Assembly (NCBI GenBank): GCA_019236085.1 | Contig: JAFAJR010000289.1 | Location: forward strand, 1 to 9,863 | DNA length: 9,863 bases | From: Candidatus Dormiibacterota bacterium | GTDB lineage: Bacteria > Chloroflexota > Dormibacteria > Aeolococcales > Aeolococcaceae | Direction: 5' to 3' | Shown: positions 1-5,050 of the stretch, piece by piece | Numbering within the stretch: position 1 is the first letter of the stretch | Layout: each line of letters opens with the position of its first letter | Translations under genes and position numbers: made by a program | Notes under the pieces: model-generated | Database searches by the model: none | Told to the model about the DNA's origin: nothing | What the model saw: the letters and a program-made list of their open reading frames with translations, nothing else

Positions 1-1
1 C

Positions 2-187
2 GGCGTCCCGGGAACCATTCTCGTCGCCGGTGGGCTCGGCCTCATGGGTGTGACCATCTTCAGCAGGATCGTGCGGCGCGCCGACCGTCAGCCGATCCGC
101 TGGGCGCACCTCGCGCTCGGCCTTTTCATGCTCATCATCGGCGCCGCTTTGGTCGAGCTCGAGGTCCTTGTGGTCGGCGCCAGCTAG
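2..187 (+). CDS. C-terminal part of a membrane protein, unknown function (partial)
   Basis: The frame is open from the left edge to a TAG at 185-187, giving 61 residues, and the true start lies outside the window. Two hydrophobic stretches are visible: a glycine-rich one at about residues 2-22 (starting GVPGTILVAGG) and one at about 36-58 (LALGLFMLIIGAAL and on). They are separated by a basic loop (RIVRRADRQ), so the loop is probably cytoplasmic. Third codon positions are GC-rich, as in the confirmed genes nearby. The stop codon directly abuts the stop of the convergent folE gene, leaving no room for a separate terminator. I do not recognise the family and assign no function. Confidence 0.6.
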   Translation, partial: GVPGTILVAGGLGLMGVTIFSRIVRRADRQPIRWAHLALGLFMLIIGAALVELEVLVVGAS

Positions 188-766
188 TCAGCGCGTCGGC
201 GTCACCGGCAGCCCGATCAGGCTGAGGAACTCCGCGCGACACTTGGGATCGGTGCGCATCGCTCCGGTGAGCGCCGAGGTCACCGCCATGCTGTTCTGCT
301 TCTGCACACCGCGCATCATCATGCAGAGGTGCGCCGCCTCGATGACGACACCGACTCCGTAGGGTTGCAGCACATCGTGCAGCGCCTCTGCCACCTGCGT
401 GGTGAGCCGCTCCTGCACCTGCAGGCGCCGCGCGAACATGTCGACAACCCGGGGGATCTTGCTCAGGCCGATGATGCGCCCGCAGGCAAGGTAGGCCACG
501 TGCGCCTTGCCGAAGAACGGCAGGAGATGGTGCTCGCACAGGCTGTACACCTCGATGTCGCGCACCACCACCATCTCTTCGTACGGCTCCTCGAAGATGG
601 CGCCGTTGACCACGTCGGCGATCTCCCTGCCGTAGCCGGAGGTCAGCTCGCGCAAGCTGGTCGCGACGCGCTGCGGGGTGTGCAGGAGTCCCTGGCGCTC
701 GGGCGACTCACCCAGCTCGCGCAGGAGCTGCGTGGTCAGCGAGACAAGCGCGTCGTCGTCACTCAC
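188..766 (-). CDS. folE: GTP cyclohydrolase I (FolE)
   Basis: Type I GTP cyclohydrolase (EC 3.5.4.16) converts GTP to 7,8-dihydroneopterin triphosphate and formate in the cytosol, the first step of folate and pterin synthesis; in many bacteria it also feeds 7-deazaguanine synthesis. The 192-residue product has the full family pattern: HTPQRVA (29-35), SLCEHHLLPF (75-84), the GLSKIPRVVDMFARRLQVQERLT core (100-122) and AHLCMMMRG (145-153). The zinc ligands of the E. coli enzyme correspond to Cys77, His80 and Cys148. GTG at 766 is chosen because upstream in-frame sequence reads as Arg/Ser/Cys-rich shadow translation inside the neighbouring dehydrogenase gene. It lies only 7 bp after that gene's stop, so the two are probably co-transcribed or translationally coupled. 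Length is normal for the family and nothing looks broken. Confidence 0.96.
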   Translation of the reverse strand: MSDDDALVSLTTQLLRELGESPERQGLLHTPQRVATSLRELTSGYGREIADVVNGAIFEEPYEEMVVVRDIEVYSLCEHHLLPFFGKAHVAYLACGRIIGLSKIPRVVDMFARRLQVQERLTTQVAEALHDVLQPYGVGVVIEAAHLCMMMRGVQKQNSMAVTSALTGAMRTDPKCRAEFLSLIGLPVTPTR

Positions 767-773
767 AGTTCCA

Positions 774-1481
774 CTATGCCTGAGCAGCCGGCGCCTCGGC
801 GTTGCTGAAAATGGGAATGTTCGTGCCGCTGAGCGGCGCCGCGACCTCGGACAACAAGAAGGCGACGATCGAGGCGAACTCGTCCGCCGACATGGCGGCC
901 CGCAAATGCGGCGCGGCCTGACGCAGCATCTCGGTGTCGACGGCGCCAGGGCTGACACAGACGCAGCGGATGCCGTACTGCCGGCCCTCGAGTGCAATCG
1001 CCTCGCTTAACGCGATCACCCCCGCCTTGGCGACGTTGTACGCGGACAGCCCGGCGAACTTCTCCACGCCGGCCACGCCCGACAGCGACGCGATGTTCAC
1101 GATGACGCCACCTGTGTCACGCATCGTCGTGAACGCGGCTCGGCAGCAGAGGTAGACGCCGTCCAGGTTCACCGCCATCTGACGCCGCCAGCGCTCAGGG
1201 TCGAGGTCGGTGAAGGTCGCTTTGTCGACCACCGCCGCGCAGTTGATCCAGGCGTGCAGCGTCCCGGCGCTGCGCGCTGTCGCAGCAACGCGGTCGACGT
1301 CATCCGGGTTGGATACGTCGGCGACCACCGGCGTGATGCGAGGCGTCTCGGCGGCGAGTCGTTGCAGCGCGCCGTTCGACCGGGCGCAGGCGATCACCTC
1401 ATACCCGTCGGCTGCACAGCGTCGCGCCACAGCAGCGCCGATCCCCCGGCTCGCACCGGCGACCACCGCGATCCGCCTCAT
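774..1481 (-). CDS. SDR-family NAD(P)-dependent oxidoreductase
   Basis: A 235-residue classical short-chain dehydrogenase/reductase with a Rossmann fold. The nucleotide-binding loop is AGASRGIG (8-15), with Ala instead of the more usual Thr at its head. NCAA (80-83) replaces the usual NNAG stabilising motif. The catalytic residues are Asn105, Ser132 (in NIASLSG), Tyr148 and Lys152 (YNVAK), followed by VSPGAVDTEM (176-185), the usual post-catalytic segment. The basic residues after strand 2 (CAR, 32-34) are compatible with NADPH, but that is an inference. The substrate cannot be read from sequence. Its position 7 bp upstream of folE makes a pterin or folate substrate conceivable, as with FolM or sepiapterin-reductase-type SDRs, but it lacks the TGxxxRxG signature of pteridine reductases. 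The ATG at 1481 follows the channel gene by 41 bp. Confidence 0.9.
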   Translation of the reverse strand: MRRIAVVAGASRGIGAAVARRCAADGYEVIACARSNGALQRLAAETPRITPVVADVSNPDDVDRVAATARSAGTLHAWINCAAVVDKATFTDLDPERWRRQMAVNLDGVYLCCRAAFTTMRDTGGVIVNIASLSGVAGVEKFAGLSAYNVAKAGVIALSEAIALEGRQYGIRCVCVSPGAVDTEMLRQAAPHLRAAMSADEFASIVAFLLSEVAAPLSGTNIPIFSNAEAPAAQA

Positions 1482-1522
1482 GCCGGCAATGATCGCCGCG
1501 GGAGGCGGTGCTTCGCCAGCAT

Positions 1523-2521
1523 TCAGGGGCGCAGGGCGCTGGCCAGCGCGTCCACCTGCTCCTGAGTGCCCATGCCCACCACGACGTCGTCACCTTCCAA
1601 GCGGTGTGAGTCTTTGGGGTTGACGTGGATCGTGCCATCCTTGGCACGAATCGCCAGCAGCGCGGCGCCGGAGCGTCGCAGGTCCCCCGCCGTTGCGCTC
1701 ACACCGTGAGGCACGAGCAGCTCCTCCACAGTCGTGGTGGGGCCGCCGCCGCTCACGATGTCGAGCACGTCGACCACCGCGGGCTGCAGGGCCAGCGCGG
1801 CCATGCGGATCCCACTCGTGGTGTACGGGCTCACCACTCGATTCGCGCCGGCGCGCTCCAGCTTGGCCACGGAGTCGGGGAAGGAGCTGCGTGCAACGAT
1901 GAACAGCTGGGGGTTGAGCGACCTTGCAGTCAGCACGATGTAGACATTGCGCTCGTCGCTGTCGACAGCGCTCACCAGCGACCGCGCCCTCGCGATGCCT
2001 GCGTGCTGCAGCACCTCGTCGCTGGCTGCGTCGCCCACCAGCAGCGGCTCGCCGGCGGCGCGCACGCTCTCCAGCGGCTCGGGGTTCATCTCGATCACCA
2101 CGTATGGGACACCCTTGGCCCGAACTTCGGAAGCGATCCGCGTGCCGGTGCGGCCGTAGCCGCAGATGATGACGTGGTCGTGCAGCTGGTCCAGACGCCG
2201 GTCCATTGCTCGCCTCCTCCAGTACCTGCTCCAGCGGCCGCTGCCGAACGCCTCCACGATGACACCGAACGTGTAGAGGAAGGCGCTGACCCCGAGGACG
2301 ACAAGGGTGATGGTGAACACCTCGCCAGGGCCGTCCAGCGGCCGGACGGCCAGGCCGACGGTGGTCACAGTGGTGACCGTCATGAATGCTGCGTCGAGCA
2401 CCGCGTAGTGCTCGATCAGCACGTAGCCGACGATCCCGTAGGCCAGCACCATTGCCAGTGCGATGACCGCAAGAGCCAGCCCCGGGAATGCGGTGGCGCG
2501 GTGCCGGTCCATGCCGGTCAT
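1523..2521 (-). CDS. two-TM potassium-channel-like protein with RCK (TrkA-N/TrkA-C) domains
   Basis: The 332-residue protein has the layout of a prokaryotic RCK-gated potassium channel such as MthK. TM1 is at about residues 13-35, followed by a pore helix and filter region TTVTTVGLAV (50-59), TM2 at about 68-93, a Rossmann RCK-N domain starting HVIICGYGRTGTRIA (116-130) with the acidic ribose-binding position at Glu144, and an RCK-C domain at about 258-332. The filter is odd: after the conserved TTVG it reads LAV where K+ channels have YGD. The frame extends to a TTG at 2569, but ATG at 2521 (or 2512) better precedes TM1, and a GAGG lies 11 bp upstream of the ATG at 2521. It is the first gene of a probable operon with the dehydrogenase and folE. 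It likely acts in the cytoplasmic membrane as a tetramer; ion selectivity is uncertain. Confidence 0.88.
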   Translation of the reverse strand: MTGMDRHRATAFPGLALAVIALAMVLAYGIVGYVLIEHYAVLDAAFMTVTTVTTVGLAVRPLDGPGEVFTITLVVLGVSAFLYTFGVIVEAFGSGRWSRYWRRRAMDRRLDQLHDHVIICGYGRTGTRIASEVRAKGVPYVVIEMNPEPLESVRAAGEPLLVGDAASDEVLQHAGIARARSLVSAVDSDERNVYIVLTARSLNPQLFIVARSSFPDSVAKLERAGANRVVSPYTTSGIRMAALALQPAVVDVLDIVSGGGPTTTVEELLVPHGVSATAGDLRRSGAALLAIRAKDGTIHVNPKDSHRLEGDDVVVGMGTQEQVDALASALRP

Positions 2522-2580
2522 GGTGGCATGGGCCTCGCCGGTCAGCCGGGACCGGTACCGTCGTGGCAACGTATCGGGGC

Positions 2581-2763
2581 GTGTTGAGGCCCCGGCGGAT
2601 CTCGTGGCTCCCGCTCCTGTGGATCGTCATCGGCGTGATCGTCGCCGCGTCGCACCACTTCTTCGACCACCTGACGACGATCGGCGCATTCGTCTCAGCC
2701 CTGCTGGCAATCCTGCTCTGGCCCCTTGTCCTCCTGGGCGTCAGGATCACCATCTCGATCTGA
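2581..2763 (+). CDS. small two-TM membrane protein, conserved-hypothetical type
   Basis: A short protein of 60 residues if started at GTG 2581; TTG 2584 or GTG 2563 are also possible. It opens with a basic LRPRRISW segment, then a hydrophobic helix (LPLLWIVIGVIVAA), a short HHFFDHLTTI loop, and a second helix (SALLAILLWPLVLLGVRITI). The arrangement, basic N-terminus plus two TM helices joined by a His/Phe/Asp loop, resembles small actinobacterial membrane proteins I have seen without assigned function. A GGGG lies at 2576-2579, which fits TTG 2584 slightly better than GTG 2581. It is divergent from the channel gene, with about 60 bp between the two starts for both promoters. No function can be given. 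Confidence 0.65.
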   Translation: MLRPRRISWLPLLWIVIGVIVAASHHFFDHLTTIGAFVSALLAILLWPLVLLGVRITISI

Positions 2764-2790
2764 CGTCTGGCTCCCCCGCTCGTCCTCGGT

Positions 2791-2952
2791 TCAGGAGTGC
2801 CTGAAGATCCACACCCCGAATGCGAGGAACGCCGCGACAATCGCGACGTTGGAAACCAGGCGTTCCCAGAAGCGATCCCTGAAGAAGACGACGTCAATTG
2901 TGACTATGATCACCACCAGCGCGACCACGTACAGCACGATCCACGGTCGCAT
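2791..2952 (-). CDS. 53-residue two-TM membrane protein
   Basis: ATG at 2952 opens a complete 53-codon gene ending in TGA at 2791. It starts MRPWIVLYVVALVVIIVTID, a hydrophobic helix with a Trp at the membrane interface, followed by a charged turn VFFRDRFWERLV (22-33), a second helix NVAIVAAFLAFGVWIF (35-50) and a basic RHS end. The FFRxRFWERL turn between two helices resembles a small conserved actinobacterial protein type, though I cannot name a family. It begins 12 bp after the stop of the upstream helical-domain gene (A) on the same strand, so the two probably share a transcript. It converges with the small membrane protein gene ending at 2763. The function is unknown. Confidence 0.68.
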   Translation of the reverse strand: MRPWIVLYVVALVVIIVTIDVVFFRDRFWERLVSNVAIVAAFLAFGVWIFRHS

Positions 2953-2964
2953 CGTCGATTTCAC

Positions 2965-3201
2965 TCAACCGTCGCTGAATTCGCGTGCGCGGCGAATCCA
3001 GAATTGAAGGCGTTCCGCATACCTCGCGGCCTGCGTTTGAAGGATGTCTTGGTCCATGAAACGCCCTTCGGGATCGCCTGCCGCCTGTGCCTTCGAAACG
3101 GCTTGGGCGTGCTCCAAGATCATCAGCAGCTCACGGTAGACGATGATCCAATGAATCGAGTCTTCGGGATACGGGCTCCCCGGGTCCTCCTCCGGTAGCA
3201 A
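2965..3201 (-). CDS. stand-alone helical-domain protein A (paralogue of B and of the regulator's N-terminal domain)
   Basis: The 78-residue reading uses TTG at 3201, preceded on its strand by AGGGAAGAGGGG, the best Shine-Dalgarno-like sequence in the area. The frame continues upstream to GTG 3225 and ATG 3289-3291, but that extension is Cys/Gly-rich, overlaps the inverted repeat and looks non-coding. The protein is a short acidic lead (EEDPGSPYPEDS) and one helical domain: Trp18 and Tyr22 (W-I-I-V-Y), a probable helix, then RYAERLQFW (60-68). The same landmarks occur in the two neighbouring genes; A and the regulator C even share an EDP exactly 14 residues before the Trp counterpart. There is no DNA-binding domain, signal peptide or TM segment. 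It most likely acts in the cytosol, perhaps by pairing with C or B; that is inference. It is followed by the 53-residue membrane protein gene. Confidence 0.65.
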   Translation of the reverse strand: MLPEEDPGSPYPEDSIHWIIVYRELLMILEHAQAVSKAQAAGDPEGRFMDQDILQTQAARYAERLQFWIRRAREFSDG

Positions 3202-3247
3202 CCCCTCTTCCCTGAGGGCAACCACACACCGAACCGTAGAGGCGCCA

Positions 3248-3288
3248 CCGCAAGAATTTCCGCAAGAATCCCCTGGTTCTTGCGGAAA
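3248..3288. promoter_or_regulatory. candidate operator: perfect inverted repeat plus one extra half-site
   Basis: A perfect inverted repeat with 12-bp arms, TTTCCGCAAGAA at 3257-3268 and TTCTTGCGGAAA at 3277-3288, has an 8-bp centre. A third copy of the core, CCGCAAGAAT, stands at 3248-3257 in direct orientation, 12 bp before the second. The site lies between divergent genes A and B, next to an AT-rich stretch (ATTTATGC, 3290-3297) that could serve as a -10 region in either direction. No U-tract follows the hairpin, and it precedes both starts, so an operator is more likely than a terminator. The obvious candidate binder is the nearby winged-helix regulator C, because OmpR-type domains often bind tandem half-sites. 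That link is inferred. Confidence 0.55.
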
Positions 3289-3318
3289 CATTTATGCACC
3301 GTGTGTTTCCGTGAGCGT

Positions 3319-3663
3319 ATGAGTTCGCCGGGCGATCGCCGCACTGGGCCTGACACGTTCGAGACGCTGCTCCGTAGCGTCGACCCCAACGTGCCCTTGA
3401 ACGGCGAGAAGTCGGTTGAGCACGCTTCACTCGACGAGGCCCGGCTCTGGACCGGTGTGTACCGCGAAGTCGTCGACCTCGAGGAGCGCGTCCTGGCCAC
3501 GATCGTCCAGCGGCTGCCGTCGCTGTCACCCGGAGCTAGGACGGAGGCCGAGTCGACCAACGTGCCCCTGATTAGCGGTCAGCTTGAGCGCTTCCGGCAC
3601 CGCCTCCAACTGTGGGAGGCTCGGGCCAGGCAACTCGAGAGCGGTGATCCTCAGGCCGGTTGA
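3319..3663 (+). CDS. stand-alone helical-domain protein B
   Basis: A 114-residue protein from ATG 3319. The frame also opens at TTG 3280 and GTG 3301, but the TTG lies inside the inverted repeat. A polar N-terminal segment of about 38 residues precedes the domain shared with A and C: DEARLWTGVYREV with Trp44 and Tyr48, a probable helix rich in Glu, Arg and Leu, a Pro/Ser turn (RLPSLSPGAR), and a second helix with QLERFRHRLQLW ending at Trp99, then EARARQLE. From the Tyr to the second Trp the spacing is 51 residues, against 46 in A and 50 in C. It has no DNA-binding domain, signal or TM segment. It diverges from A across the inverted repeat, and its 3' end overlaps that of C by 13 bp. The function is unknown; a partner or antagonist of C is a reasonable inference. 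Confidence 0.72.
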   Translation: MSSPGDRRTGPDTFETLLRSVDPNVPLNGEKSVEHASLDEARLWTGVYREVVDLEERVLATIVQRLPSLSPGARTEAESTNVPLISGQLERFRHRLQLWEARARQLESGDPQAG

Positions 3664-4247
3664 GCCTGACCGCTGAATACCAATGAGTAGCCGCGGCCCC
3701 GGCGGTTCACGATGCTCCCGAGCTTGATCTCGTCCAGCTTGCGACGCAGGGTGCCGATGTACGTGCGCAGCTCCTCGTCACTCAGCGCAGTGTCTCCCCA
3801 CGCGACCATGACCAGCTGCCGCGCCGAGAGATACTGATCCGGCCTGGCCAGCAGGACCTCGAACAGCTCGAATTCGCGCCGCGTGAGCGTCGCGGTGGCG
3901 CCACGCCGCGTCACCCTGCGTTCTTCGTCATCGATCATCACCCCCTCGAGGGCGACGTGCGTCTTGTACCAGTACTCCAAGCGTCGCTCGTACCGCTCGA
4001 GCTGTTCTTGGATGATGGCCAGGTCCTCGCGGACTACGGGTTGGAGACGCCTCGGCATGCGCTCCAACTCGTCCTCGACCTGCTGCAGCAGCCTGTGCTT
4101 GAAAGCGATGAGTTGCGTGTAGATGTTGATCCACGTGCGCGCATCGCGAGGATCCGCGGTCGATGGATCCTCGCCCTGCATGAGGTCGCGGTCGCCGCGG
4201 ACCCCCTTGCTCGGCTCTGTCGGTGGCGGCTGGCTCGGCTTCGTCAT
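3651..4247 (-). CDS. winged-helix transcriptional regulator with an N-terminal helical domain (C)
   Basis: The 198-residue protein has three parts. Residues 1-32 are a Pro/polar, probably disordered lead. Residues about 33-100 are the helical domain shared with A and B: RDARTWINIY with Trp39 and Tyr43, then QLERYERRLEYW ending at Trp93. Residues about 104-192 are an OmpR/PhoB-type (Trans_reg_C) winged helix: LTRREFELFEVLLARP (121-136), the SARQLVMVAWG helix (141-151), the recognition region DEELRTYIGTLRRKLDEI (157-174) and the wing NRRGRGYSLVF (181-191). No receiver domain or phospho-acceptor Asp motif is present, so it is not a classical response regulator. ATG 4247 is used; ATG 4181 is a possible later start. 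It lies 21 bp after a tRNA-Leu gene on the same strand, and its stop region overlaps gene B. It presumably binds DNA as a dimer; its signal and targets are unknown. Confidence 0.88.
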   Translation of the reverse strand: MTKPSQPPPTEPSKGVRGDRDLMQGEDPSTADPRDARTWINIYTQLIAFKHRLLQQVEDELERMPRRLQPVVREDLAIIQEQLERYERRLEYWYKTHVALEGVMIDDEERRVTRRGATATLTRREFELFEVLLARPDQYLSARQLVMVAWGDTALSDEELRTYIGTLRRKLDEIKLGSIVNRRGRGYSLVFSGQAQPA

Positions 4248-4268
4248 TTCCAGATGTGCTGGATCAGC

Positions 4269-4355
4269 TGGTGCCGAGGAAGGGACTCGAACCCTTACAA
4301 GGTTGCCCTCACCAGCCCCTCAAGCTGGCGTGTCTACCAATTCCACCACCTCGGC
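4269..4355 (-). tRNA. tRNA-Leu (anticodon GAG)
   Basis: On the minus strand an 87-nt class II tRNA folds completely. The acceptor stem is GCCGAGG paired with CCTCGGC, discriminator A, and an encoded CCA at 4269-4271. The D-arm contains AATTGGTAGACAC, the anticodon stem is CCAGC with GCTGG around loop TTGAGGG (anticodon GAG, at 4319-4321), there is a long variable arm, and the T-arm carries GGTTCGAGTCC. GAG reads the CUC and CUU leucine codons; CUC is common in the genes here. Gene C begins 21 bp downstream on the same strand. Confidence 0.97.
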
Positions 4356-4365
4356 GCGAGCTCCG

Positions 4366-4371
4366 ATTCTA
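4366..4371 (-). promoter_or_regulatory. probable -10 element of the tRNA-Leu promoter
   Basis: Read on the minus strand this is TAGAAT, one mismatch from TATAAT, ending 10 bp before the first base of the tRNA, so the transcript would start about 3-4 nt upstream of it. No clear TTGACA-like -35 lies 16-18 bp further upstream. The same transcript could continue into regulator C. Confidence 0.45.
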
Positions 4372-4426
4372 GGCGGCCCGAGGTGTGACGAGCCGCCGAC
4401 ACGGCTTCTGCCTCGTCGCGTTGCGC

Positions 4427-4432
4427 TAGTCT
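4427..4432 (+). promoter_or_regulatory. possible -10 element for the exported protein at 4443
   Basis: TAGTCT ends 10 bp before the ATG at 4443, the same spacing as the divergent tRNA -10. It would give an almost leaderless mRNA, which fits the absence of a Shine-Dalgarno sequence before that ATG. No convincing -35 is visible. Confidence 0.3.
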
Positions 4433-4442
4433 CTGAAGCGGC

Positions 4443-4937
4443 ATGTGGCACCTGAACGCGAAGAACGCGGTGATCGGCGTCCTCGGGGCGGCGGTCGTCG
4501 GGTTGGGGAGCGTCGTCGCCGTCGACCATCTGTCCTCGCCGAGCGCCGCACCTGCTTCCGCTGTCGTCACCGCGAGCCAGGGCGATGCCTTCCACGTCGG
4601 CGCCTTCCAGATGGGTGCCGCGGCTGCCTTCATGCAGCTCGAGGCTGCCGGCACGTCGTCGAAGCAGCTGCTGCAGCAGGTGATCGCCGATTTCGGGGTG
4701 CCGCCCGCGCAGATCATGGCGGACCTCAAGGCAGGCAAGACGCTCGCGCAGATCGCCGGCGCGAACACCGGCAAGGTCGAATCCGCGCTTGCCGCGGCTC
4801 TCAAGGGGGAGTTGAACAAGGCGGTCACCAGCGGCGCAATCACAGCCTCGCAGGAGTCGCGGCTGCTCGCAGACGCCTCGGACGCGATCGACGTCCTGAT
4901 GAACGCGAAGCTCTCCTCGCTGCACCTGGGCCGCTGA
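4443..4937 (+). CDS. small exported or membrane-tethered helical protein, unknown function
   Basis: A 164-residue protein. Residues 1-30 form a short basic start followed by a hydrophobic core (AVIGVLGAAVVGLGSVVAV), a signal peptide or N-terminal anchor, and then a Ser/Ala/Pro linker (31-45). The rest is Ala/Leu-rich and probably all helix: LLQQVIADFGVPPAQIMADL (76-95), KAGKTLAQIAGANTGKVESAL (96-116) and LNKAVTSGAITASQESRLL (124-142). The last two segments follow a pattern common in small actinobacterial secreted proteins: 'G-K-(S/T)-L-A-(Q/D)-I-A' then 'G-x-(I/L)-(T)-x-x-Q'. I cannot name a family. No Cys residues occur and no catalytic motif is seen. It appears to be a single-gene unit between the tRNA-Leu promoter region and the hairpin at 4941. 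Confidence 0.75.
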   Translation: MWHLNAKNAVIGVLGAAVVGLGSVVAVDHLSSPSAAPASAVVTASQGDAFHVGAFQMGAAAAFMQLEAAGTSSKQLLQQVIADFGVPPAQIMADLKAGKTLAQIAGANTGKVESALAAALKGELNKAVTSGAITASQESRLLADASDAIDVLMNAKLSSLHLGR

Positions 4938-4940
4938 CCT

Positions 4941-4972
4941 CAAGAGGCTGAGGCGCCGATCGGCGCCTCTTG
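4941..4972 (+). terminator. strong hairpin after the exported-protein gene, probable terminator
   Basis: The sequence contains a perfect 20-bp palindrome (4950-4969, GAGGCGCCGA and its complement) and also an outer pair, CAAGAGGC (4941-4948) with GCCTCTTG (4965-4972). The two foldings share bases. The hairpin starts 3 bp after the stop codon. There is no run of T after it, so termination may be Rho-assisted or inefficient. The 78 bp from here to the next ATG contain TTGTGA (4990-4995) as a possible -35, but no good -10 at standard spacing. Confidence 0.5.
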
Positions 4973-5050
4973 TCAGCGCCGCGACCGGGTTGTGACCTTT
5001 TCCCGGTGGGCCGTCATGTAGCTACCGGAGTTCTGCCCCAAGCTACCCCC

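Noticed and set aside
767..997. N-terminal extension of folE to an ATG at 997
   Set aside because: The extra residues are Arg/Ser/Cys-rich shadow of the dehydrogenase gene; the GTP cyclohydrolase family begins near the GTG at 766.
1590..2897. Minus-strand 435-codon frame overlapping the channel gene
   Set aside because: Arg/His-rich translation in another frame of the channel gene, without motifs.
3248..3288. Inverted repeat read as a transcription terminator
   Set aside because: It lies upstream of both divergent genes and has no U-tract on either strand.
2965..4355. tRNA-Leu as an integration site for a mobile island carrying genes A, B and C
   Set aside because: No integrase, no direct repeat of the tRNA 3' end and no compositional break clear enough by eye were found in the window.
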